Below, one piece after another: positions 1 to 5,320 of a DNA stretch of 6,269 nt. The DNA comes from Terrisporobacter sp. (lineage in GTDB: Bacteria; Bacillota_A; Clostridia; Peptostreptococcales; Peptostreptococcaceae). Below the pieces are notes generated by a model, which did not search any database, was not told where the DNA came from, and saw only the letters and a program-made list of their open reading frames with translations. A program made the translations under genes and the position numbers. The DNA lies in NCBI GenBank assembly GCA_029851945.1, contig JARKUZ010000015.1:1-6269 (forward strand). Reading direction: 5' to 3'. Position 1 is the stretch's first letter. Every line of letters begins with the position of its first letter.

Positions 1-2
1 CT

Positions 3-47
3 ACATTATATGAGCTTATTGTAAAGCATAAGTGTAAACATAAATAA
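3..47 (+). CDS. Possible 3' end of an upstream gene (partial)
   Basis: The frame starting at position 3 is open to a TAA at 45-47 and would encode a short basic tail, TLYELIVKHKCKHK. The other two plus frames stop earlier, at 11-13 and 22-24. The main support is indirect: a strong plus-strand terminator lies 13 bases after this stop, so some transcription unit must end here. The 14 residues are too few to identify a family, and the true gene end could be in another frame or before the window. Confidence 0.35.
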   Translation, partial: TLYELIVKHKCKHK

Positions 48-60
48 AAATAAATTTTTT

Positions 61-94
61 AAAGAAGTCAATTTAAGCTTGACTTCTTTTTTTT
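61..94 (+). terminator. Rho-independent terminator of the upstream unit
   Basis: An 11-bp perfect stem (AAAGAAGTCAA at 61-71 with TTGACTTCTTT at 79-89) encloses a 7-base loop and runs directly into eight or more T residues ending at 94. This is the classical intrinsic terminator layout for the plus strand. On the minus strand the stem is followed first by an A-run, so it is less likely to work in reverse. It isolates the acetyltransferase gene from whatever lies upstream. Confidence 0.85.
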
Positions 95-250
95 ACCAAT
101 AAAATGAAAAAGAATTCAAAGTTAGTATAAATATATTGCAATAATTTCCTGTTATATTAAGTACATTTGTATTAAATTACAATTAAGTTTTTTAATAATT
201 ATCAACATATAAGTACATATTTTAACATCCACAAAGCCTTAAATATCTAA

Positions 251-278
251 TTGTTTAAAAATATAATAAATATATAAA
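251..278 (+). promoter_or_regulatory. Candidate sigma-A promoter of the acetyltransferase gene
   Basis: TTGTTT at 251-256 is followed after 16 bases by TATAAA at 273-278, which would place the transcript start near 285 and give a leader of about 25 bases. A second TATAAT lies at 262-267 but has no good -35 box. The rest of 95-310 is very A+T rich. It holds no ORF worth calling, only a 9-bp direct repeat and a short inverted repeat reported as findings. In such a background, promoter-like hexamers arise easily. Confidence 0.45.
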
Positions 279-310
279 GTTTATTATTTTTAAAGAAAAG
301 AGGAATTTTT

Positions 311-904
311 ATGGAAAGTTTCACGGTAAGGGAAGCAACAAAAGGAGAATCGAAATTTATTGCAGAACTGGTTTATAAAACAGAAGATGATCCTGAGCAT
401 GTCTGGGGTTATGGTAGTAAGGTTGAAATAATTGATAGAATAAAATGGCTAGTTGAAAATGAGGATTCAAGATATTCATATAAGAATATTGAAGTTGCGG
501 AGATAGATGGTAAAATCTGTGGAGCTATAATATTAATAAAAGGAAAAGAGTTATCAAAGTTAGATTTAAAAACAAGCATAAAGCTAAGTCAATATATTAA
601 AGGAATAAAAAATAAGATTAGGCTTATAAAAGATGTTATTTTAGAATTAGACTTTAATGAGTGTGAGAAGAATGAGTTCTATATTGCTAATTTAGCTACT
701 TTAGAAGAGTATAGATGTAAAGGTATTGGAAAGGCTCTCATAAAATTAGCAGAAGAAAGTGCTAAAAAAGCAGGATATAAAAGATGTTCTTTGTTGGCAA
801 AGGATGCTGGTGTTAAAAGTTTTTATGAAAAATTAGATTTTGTATTTGAAAAAGAAGAGCCTTATTATTCTAACACGTTATATAAAATGATTAAAGCTAT
901 TTAA
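311..904 (+). CDS. GNAT-family N-acetyltransferase
   Basis: This 197-residue protein is probably a soluble acetyltransferase that moves the acetyl group of acetyl-CoA to an amine on an unknown substrate. The GNAT core is visible in the C-terminal half. A beta strand FYIANLATLEEYR (about 123-135) leads into the acetyl-CoA pyrophosphate-binding loop RCKGIG at 135-140, which fits the family's R/Q-x-x-G-x-G/A motif. The amphipathic helix KALIKLAEESAKKAGY follows, then the typical late motif SFYEKLDFVFE at 170-180. The N-terminal strand (FTVREAT) and EVAEIDGKICGAIILI at 61-76 match the first strands of the fold. The segment at about 80-120 is a longer lysine-rich insertion that may shape the substrate site. 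The ATG is preceded by AGAGGAA at 299-305 with good spacing. The gene appears monocistronic, with its own promoter and terminator. Length is normal for the family; the substrate cannot be inferred. Confidence 0.9.
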   Translation: MESFTVREATKGESKFIAELVYKTEDDPEHVWGYGSKVEIIDRIKWLVENEDSRYSYKNIEVAEIDGKICGAIILIKGKELSKLDLKTSIKLSQYIKGIKNKIRLIKDVILELDFNECEKNEFYIANLATLEEYRCKGIGKALIKLAEESAKKAGYKRCSLLAKDAGVKSFYEKLDFVFEKEEPYYSNTLYKMIKAI

Positions 905-933
905 TTTATACAATTTAATATAAAGTAATTTGT

Positions 934-980
934 AAAATAGTGATTATTTCCTTACAAATAATCACTATTTTTAATTTTTA
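934..980 (+). terminator. Rho-independent terminator after the acetyltransferase gene
   Basis: A perfect 16-bp stem (934-949 with 956-971) with the 6-base loop CCTTAC starts 29 bases after the stop codon. It is followed by a T-rich tail (TTTTAATTTTTATT). The stem is mostly A-T pairs, but its length compensates. The left arm begins with four A residues, so weak activity on the minus strand is also possible. Confidence 0.85.
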
Positions 981-1030
981 TTGGAAATATAAAAAGAAAT
1001 ATAATATAATATAATTTATTTACAAATATG

Positions 1031-1058
1031 TTGTATTTAAATAAAAAAATGCTAAAAT
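1031..1058 (+). promoter_or_regulatory. Candidate extended -10 promoter of the histidine kinase gene
   Basis: TTGTAT at 1031-1036, a 16-base spacer and TAAAAT at 1053-1058 form a sigma-A-like promoter. TG at 1050-1051, one base ahead of the -10 box, gives the extended -10 form TGCTAAAAT. Transcription would begin near 1065. That leaves a leader of about 75 bases if translation starts at 1141, or about 28 bases if it starts at the upstream GTG. Confidence 0.55.
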
Positions 1059-1128
1059 TATATAGGTAAATTTTAATTTAATTAATTTAGGTGTGTTTAT
1101 TAGATATAACTATAGAGTTTTATGTTTC

Positions 1129-1133
1129 GAGGG
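1129..1133 (+). promoter_or_regulatory. Ribosome binding site that decides the kinase start
   Basis: GAGGG lies 7 bases before the ATG at 1141. The alternative in-frame GTG at 1093 is preceded only by TTAATTTAG, with no Shine-Dalgarno match. This favours the ATG. Confidence 0.7.
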
Positions 1134-1140
1134 TAGAAAG

Positions 1141-2979
1141 ATGATTGATTATAAAGAGGTTTTAAAAAAAATGCCTATGGCTATGATATATGGTAAATTT
1201 AGATTTTTAGAAAATGAAAATTTTAAGATGGAAATTAAATATATTAATGATAAAATGCTTTTATTATTAAATTTAGCTTATGATGAAGTTATTTTTAAAG
1301 ATTTTTTTGATGTTTTATCAGAATATAAAGAAGATATAAATTTTCTTAATATGGTACAAGCTCCTGATGATAAGAACTTAACTTATACTAAATATATTAA
1401 GCAATTAATGGATTTTATTAAAGTTACTATACAAAAAGTAAATGATGAATATTTTATATTATATTTTGAATCCTGTATGGATAAGAGTTTTTTAGAAGGT
1501 ATTCAGAAAAAAGATAGAATTTTCTTTATTAAGAATGCAGAAAATAAATATGTTGATTGTAGTGAAAAATTTAAAATTCTTTCTGATTATATTGACAAGG
1601 ATATTTATGGGAGAAATGATATTGAAATATATGGTGAAGAGATTGGAGAGAAGTACTGGAAATCTTACCAGGACTTTATAAAGTCGGGAAAGCCCTATTG
1701 TAGAGAAATTTGTAAATTAAAAAATAATATTTATTTACTTCATAAATATTCAATATATAGTAATAATGAAATAATTGGAGTTATAGGTATTTTTGAAAAA
1801 ATGATTGGAAAGATGGAGAAAATAAATGATGGTAATACATTAGCTTATATAACTAATAATATGACTGAATATGTAGTGCTTAGGGATACTGAAGGAGTTT
1901 ATTTAGATTGTAATAATAGTTTTTTAGAATGGTTAAATATTGATAGAAAAGAAATTATAGGTAAAAAGATTACTACTATTTCCAAATTGGGTGATATAGC
2001 TAAAGATACTATCCTCTCAGATTTAGAGGTTATTAACAATAGATCTAGAAAGATATATAATGAATATGTGAAAATTAATGGAAAAATAATGGAGCTTGAA
2101 ATTGTTAAGGAGCCTTTTTTAGATAGTTATGGTAACTTAGTAGGTGTTATTGATATAATAAGAGATATTTCTCATAAAAGCGAAGTTGAAAAATTAAGGT
2201 TGGAGTTTTTTGCAAACTTATCACATGAATTAAGAACACCTTTAAACCTAATTTTTAGTTCTTTACAAACTATTGAGTTAATAGAAAAAGATTTATTAAA
2301 AAAGAATAATAGATTAAAAAACTATATTGATATAATAAATCAAAACTCTAAACGTCTATTAAAGTTAGTTAATAATTTAATAGATTCTACTAAATTTGAT
2401 TGTGGATATTATGAGTATAATCCTCAAAATTATAATATAGTACACTTTATTGAAAATATAGCTATGTCTGTGGCTGAATTTGCTAAGCAAAATGATATTA
2501 ATTTAATTTTTGATACAGATGTTGAGGAAAAAATAATGGCATTTGATTTAGAAAAGCTAGAGAGAACAATGCTTAACTTACTTTCTAATAGTATTAAGTA
2601 TACTAATTCATCAGGTAAAATAGAGGTATTATTAAAAGATTGTGGTGAAACTTTTAATATAACCGTAAAAGATAATGGAATTGGAATTCCAGATGATAAA
2701 TTAAAAGTTATTTTTGAAAGGTTTAAGCAAGTAGAAGATAGGCTTAGAAAGAGAAGTGAGGGAAGCGGGATAGGATTATCTATTGTAAAAGATTTAATTA
2801 ATATTCAAGGCGGTATAATAGATGTAAAAAGTGAATTTGGAGTTGGAAGTGAATTTACTGTAAAATTACCAGTTTCAATTTTAAGCAATGAAGATCATTT
2901 AAATAAATTAGATTATAATGAAGTATTTAATGGAATGATAACAAGGATGAATATAGAGTTTTCAGATATTTATATTTAA
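1141..2979 (+). CDS. Cytoplasmic multi-PAS sensor histidine kinase (orphan)
   Basis: From the ATG at 1141 this is a 612-residue HisKA/HATPase_c kinase that should autophosphorylate on His362 and pass the phosphate to a response regulator. Two PAS-type sensor domains precede the kinase core, at about 114-220 and 233-344. Residues 13-111 look like a third, more diverged PAS. The H-box FFANLSHELRTPLNLI contains His362 and the ExxT signature of kinase/phosphatase enzymes. The N-box NLLSNSIKYT lies around 479-488, G1 is DNGIGIP at 511-517, the F-box is FERF at 525-528 and G2 is GSGIGL at 541-546, so all ATP-site motifs are intact. No membrane segment or signal peptide is seen, so it senses inside the cell; no heme or Fe-S motif shows its ligand. 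There is no receiver domain and no regulator gene beside it. In clostridia such orphan kinases can feed Spo0A (known for C. acetobutylicum); that role here is inference. An in-frame GTG at 1093 would add 16 residues but lacks a ribosome site. Confidence 0.93.
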   Translation: MIDYKEVLKKMPMAMIYGKFRFLENENFKMEIKYINDKMLLLLNLAYDEVIFKDFFDVLSEYKEDINFLNMVQAPDDKNLTYTKYIKQLMDFIKVTIQKVNDEYFILYFESCMDKSFLEGIQKKDRIFFIKNAENKYVDCSEKFKILSDYIDKDIYGRNDIEIYGEEIGEKYWKSYQDFIKSGKPYCREICKLKNNIYLLHKYSIYSNNEIIGVIGIFEKMIGKMEKINDGNTLAYITNNMTEYVVLRDTEGVYLDCNNSFLEWLNIDRKEIIGKKITTISKLGDIAKDTILSDLEVINNRSRKIYNEYVKINGKIMELEIVKEPFLDSYGNLVGVIDIIRDISHKSEVEKLRLEFFANLSHELRTPLNLIFSSLQTIELIEKDLLKKNNRLKNYIDIINQNSKRLLKLVNNLIDSTKFDCGYYEYNPQNYNIVHFIENIAMSVAEFAKQNDINLIFDTDVEEKIMAFDLEKLERTMLNLLSNSIKYTNSSGKIEVLLKDCGETFNITVKDNGIGIPDDKLKVIFERFKQVEDRLRKRSEGSGIGLSIVKDLINIQGGIIDVKSEFGVGSEFTVKLPVSILSNEDHLNKLDYNEVFNGMITRMNIEFSDIYI

Positions 2980-3007
2980 ATATTGTATAAGAAGTGAAAT
3001 ATTATTT

Positions 3008-3028
3008 ATAAATCTCTGTTTATTTTTT
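3008..3028 (+). terminator. Weak terminator-like hairpin after the kinase gene
   Basis: ATAAA at 3008-3012 can pair with TTTAT at 3019-3023 around the loop TCTCTG, followed by a T-run. Five A-T pairs form a very weak stem, so some readthrough into the next gene is likely. No better terminator is visible in 2980-3111. Confidence 0.2.
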
Positions 3029-3036
3029 ATTATAGA

Positions 3037-3066
3037 ATGAATTATATAATTAAAAAGTAGTATAAT
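3037..3066 (+). promoter_or_regulatory. Candidate promoter of the YoaK/DUF1275 gene
   Basis: A perfect TATAAT at 3061-3066 lies 45 bases before the start codon. The best upstream hexamer is ATGAAT at 3037-3042 with an 18-base spacer, a poor -35 match. A second TATAAT at 3045-3050 has no recognisable -35 box. The -10 is convincing; the -35 is not. Confidence 0.4.
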
Positions 3067-3111
3067 GTATTATTATAGAAATTTATAAAAAATTGGAATA
3101 TAGGGACTGTT

Positions 3112-3774
3112 ATGAATAAACAATTTTCAGAATCATTAAGGGTTGGAGTTTTACTAGCATTAACAGGTGGATTTTTAGATGCATATACCTATTTATGTAG
3201 GGGAAAGGTATTTGCAAATGCTCAAACAGGAAATATGGTTATGTTAGGGATTAATTTTATAGAAGGTAATAAAAGTGATATTGTTAAATATATAGTTACA
3301 ATTATAGCTTTTGCAACTGGAGTTTTATTGGCTGAGATTATAAGACATAGATTATCAGACTATGAAAAGATACATTGGAGACAAGCTGTTTTAGCAATAG
3401 AAATAATTTTACTTATCATTGTGGCATTTATATCATATGATTATATTGTAAATACTTTAATTTCATTAATTTGCGCAATGCAAGTAGAGAGTTTTAGAAA
3501 ATTTCATGGAAATGCTTATGCTACTACTATGTGTACAGGTAATTTAAGAAGTGGAACAGAAAAGTTAGTTGTTTTTATAAAAAATAAAGATAGAAAGCAT
3601 TTAAAAGTAGCTTTGCAATATTATTTTATAATATTTGTATTTTGTTTTGGTGCTTTTATAGGTTCAATTTTTTCATTAAATATAGGAAAAAAGGCTATAT
3701 TAATTTCATGTATTCCATTGGTGTTAGCACTAGTTATAATGGGATATAGGAAGGAAGAAGATATAAGTTTATAA
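3112..3774 (+). CDS. YoaK/DUF1275-family integral membrane protein
   Basis: This 220-residue membrane protein belongs to the YoaK family (DUF1275), whose biochemical function is not established; transport has been suggested but not shown. Family hallmarks are visible: GGFLDAYTYL at 19-28 in the first helix, ANAQTGNMV at 35-43 just after it, and TMCTGNLRSG at 139-148, where the TGN motif of the first half recurs in the second half. Hydrophobic stretches predict about six membrane helices near 10-28, 58-78, 91-108, 111-125, 168-188 and 194-211, with a short lysine/glutamate C-terminal tail. There is no cleavable signal peptide. The length is normal for the family. TAGGG at 3101-3105 sits 6 bases before the ATG. 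It follows the kinase gene by 132 bases on the same strand and could be co-transcribed by readthrough, but it has its own -10-like box. Nothing in the sequence links its function to the kinase. Confidence 0.9.
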   Translation: MNKQFSESLRVGVLLALTGGFLDAYTYLCRGKVFANAQTGNMVMLGINFIEGNKSDIVKYIVTIIAFATGVLLAEIIRHRLSDYEKIHWRQAVLAIEIILLIIVAFISYDYIVNTLISLICAMQVESFRKFHGNAYATTMCTGNLRSGTEKLVVFIKNKDRKHLKVALQYYFIIFVFCFGAFIGSIFSLNIGKKAILISCIPLVLALVIMGYRKEEDISL

Positions 3775-3901
3775 TATATATGTAAAGTGTTAATAACCAA
3801 GAAAATATAAAAATAATAAGTTTAAACTTTTTAGGTTATTATATATAAAAGGAGTAACAGTTTATATTTTAGAATAATATTAATATATAAATAAAGATTA
3901 T

Positions 3902-3950
3902 AAAGTAGTACTTAAGCTAAAAATAGTTAGAGTACTACTTTTATACTTTT
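3902..3950 (+). terminator. Rho-independent terminator in the gap before the zinc-ribbon gene
   Basis: AAAGTAGTACT at 3902-3912 pairs perfectly with AGTACTACTTT at 3931-3941. Inside it CTAA (3917-3920) pairs with TTAG (3927-3930), leaving TAAG as a one-sided bulge and AAATAG as the loop. The outer stem can lengthen through TATA/TATA with one bulged T. The T-rich tail TTATACTTTT follows. It lies about 130 bases after the YoaK stop, so it ends either a long 3' UTR or a separate short transcript. Confidence 0.75.
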
Positions 3951-3961
3951 AAAACACAAAA

Positions 3962-3991
3962 TTTACATAAAGGGCGACTAAATTTTATATT
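3962..3991 (+). promoter_or_regulatory. Candidate sigma-A promoter of the zinc-ribbon protein gene
   Basis: TTTACA at 3962-3967 and TATATT at 3986-3991 are separated by 18 bases (17 if TTATAT at 3985-3990 is used). They lie just downstream of the 3902-3950 terminator, as expected for a fresh transcription unit. Transcription would start near 3998, giving a leader of about 45 bases. A separate forespore-like element overlaps this region and is described as a finding. Confidence 0.45.
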
Positions 3992-4028
3992 ATTTGGAAA
4001 TAATGATAAAAGCGTGAAAGGTAGGAAT

Positions 4029-4033
4029 GGAGG
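4029..4033 (+). promoter_or_regulatory. Strong ribosome binding site of the zinc-ribbon protein gene
   Basis: GGAGG lies 9 bases before the ATG at 4043 and is the best Shine-Dalgarno match in the window. It supports that start and suggests efficient translation. Confidence 0.75.
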
Positions 4034-4042
4034 TCGTGATTA

Positions 4043-5266
4043 ATGAAGCAAAAGCATGAGAGATGTGAGAAGTGCGGTAAAGATGCTGTATTTTTTGATA
4101 TTAATATGCAATTATGGTTGTGTGAAGAGTGTGTTAATAAAGGATATAAGGATTTAAATATAGATGAATTTATAAAAAAAAGTGATGAAGATAAATATAA
4201 TGAAGAACTTAATAATATATTAATAGCTATGGAAAGGTTATGTAATTCTGTAAAAGAGGAAAATAATAAAAGAATTGAAAAACAATTTAAAAATACACCA
4301 TATTCTAAGGATTTAAATGAATTATTGTCTGCTATGACAAGAGAAAGACTAGTTAAAATTGCTGAAGCTTTAGGTATTAATAAAGTTTATAAATATAAAA
4401 AGCAAGAATTAAAAGAAGTTTTATTATCATCTTATGAAAAGCTTATATTAGAGAAATTTGAGCTTTTAGATGAGGGGGCATTTAAGGCTTTAAGAAAATA
4501 TTATAAAAATGATGGTGAAAGAAACTTAGATAATATTCCTAATGATGAGGAGATTTATATAGATTATTTTGTTGAGCTTGGAGCAATATTTCCTGTTGAA
4601 AATAAAGAAGGTAATAAGATCTTCTTAATGCCGCTAGCAACTCAAGAAATTATTAAATTGTTAGAAGATTTTCAAGTTAGGCGTAAAATTAAAAATAATA
4701 CTAAGATAATAAATTTATATAGAGGGATGGTTAGAGCATATGGTTTGTTAGAAGTATATCAAATTGTTGAATTTGCAAAGGAATATTTAGTTGAAGAATA
4801 TGATAATCAGTACTTAGTTAATATATTAAGAGAAAGTTCTAAATATAGTGATGAATATATTGTTGAAGGTGTTTTTATATTTAACTCTAATATAGATAAT
4901 TATGTTAGTCTTTATAATGAAATTAATAGAAAAATGAAAAATAGAGATTATAGAAAGTTTTCTCAAAGTGAACTATTATCATTATCTAAGAGTAATTGGG
5001 AAATTAATAATAGTTATGCTAAAGATTTTAAAAGAAGATTCCTAAAGTATTTTATTATGTCAGAAGAAGAAATAGATGACTTCTTAAAGTTTTTATATTA
5101 TATAGTACAAGAAAAGAGTTTAGATGAAATTTTAAGTGAAATAAGAGGTATGATTCAAGAGGAAGAAGCTAAGGAATTAGGAGTAGATATAATTGAAAAA
5201 TATGTTGTTAATTTGCCTATTTGGACTAATAAAGGAAGATGTATAAGGGAGTTAAAAAATGGGTAA
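4043..5266 (+). CDS. Zinc-ribbon and RhoN/SAP-like domain protein, unknown function
   Basis: I cannot assign a function to this 407-residue soluble, charged protein. Residues 8-30 hold two CxxC knuckles (C8/C11 and C27/C30, 15 residues apart), the layout of a zinc ribbon. A charged linker follows. Residues about 91-135 (LNELLSAMTRERLVKIAEAL, then KKQELKEVLLSSYEKLI) resemble the small helical RhoN/SAP-like module that often binds nucleic acid. Residues about 136-210 look like a winged-helix-type segment, with a beta hairpin near AIFPVENKEGNKIFLMP. The remaining part is mostly helical (YRGMVRAYGLLEVYQIVEFAKEY at 226-248 and onward). It ends in PIWTNKGRCIREL (392-404), which reminds me of a motif near the C terminus of SEC-C-type clostridial proteins; that comparison is from memory. 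No membrane segment or enzyme motif is seen. The gene stands alone with its own promoter-like boxes. It ends inside the hairpin shared with the convergent gene. A nucleic-acid-binding or regulatory role is inference. Confidence 0.85.
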   Translation: MKQKHERCEKCGKDAVFFDINMQLWLCEECVNKGYKDLNIDEFIKKSDEDKYNEELNNILIAMERLCNSVKEENNKRIEKQFKNTPYSKDLNELLSAMTRERLVKIAEALGINKVYKYKKQELKEVLLSSYEKLILEKFELLDEGAFKALRKYYKNDGERNLDNIPNDEEIYIDYFVELGAIFPVENKEGNKIFLMPLATQEIIKLLEDFQVRRKIKNNTKIINLYRGMVRAYGLLEVYQIVEFAKEYLVEEYDNQYLVNILRESSKYSDEYIVEGVFIFNSNIDNYVSLYNEINRKMKNRDYRKFSQSELLSLSKSNWEINNSYAKDFKRRFLKYFIMSEEEIDDFLKFLYYIVQEKSLDEILSEIRGMIQEEEAKELGVDIIEKYVVNLPIWTNKGRCIRELKNG

Positions 5267-5320
5267 ACCTCCGAGGGTAATCCATATATTGGATTATCCT
5301 CGGAGATTCACCCATTTTTT
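5254..5320. terminator. Bidirectional terminator between convergent genes, containing both stop codons
   Basis: A 67-base near-perfect hairpin. AAAAAATGGGT (5254-5264) pairs with ACCCATTTTTT (5310-5320). After a short interrupted stretch, 5269-5284 pairs with 5290-5305, including CTCCGAGG/CCTCGGAG and one G-T wobble, around a 5-base loop. T6 follows on the plus strand (5315-5320), and the A6 at 5254-5259 gives T6 on the minus strand. It overlaps the last codons and stop of the plus-strand gene (TAA 5264-5266) and two bases of the minus-strand stop (5319-5321). Confidence 0.95.

Larger units (their letters stand above)
3775..4042 (+). other. Gene-free 268-base intergenic region
   Basis: No ORF with a start codon and ribosome site is present. 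From left to right it holds an 8-bp inverted repeat (TAATAACC 3791-3798 with GGTTATTA 3834-3841), whose long loop contains the palindrome AAGTTTAAACTT (3818-3829). Next come an AAGGAG (3849-3854) with no ATG, GTG or TTG at usable distance, the terminator at 3902-3950, and promoter-like boxes ahead of 4043. I recognise no riboswitch or known RNA family. Confidence 0.6.

Noticed and set aside
104..130. Small ORF MKKNSKLV
   Set aside because: Only eight codons, no ribosome site, and directly after a terminator in A+T-rich DNA.
1093..1140. GTG start for the histidine kinase
   Set aside because: There is no Shine-Dalgarno sequence before it, and the ATG at 1141 has one at proper spacing. It is kept as a finding but not used for the feature.
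2977..3004. AATATT repeat after the kinase stop as a terminator stem
   Set aside because: The six A-T pairs are a self-complementary word common in this DNA, and no T-run follows.
3849..3886. Leader peptide after the AAGGAG at 3849-3854
   Set aside because: No ATG, GTG or TTG occurs at usable spacing, and the reading frames close quickly (TAG, TAA).
5254..5320. Inverted repeat of a mobile element end
   Set aside because: The hairpin has a T-run on each strand and sits exactly between convergent stop codons, which a bidirectional terminator explains fully. No transposase or target duplication is seen.
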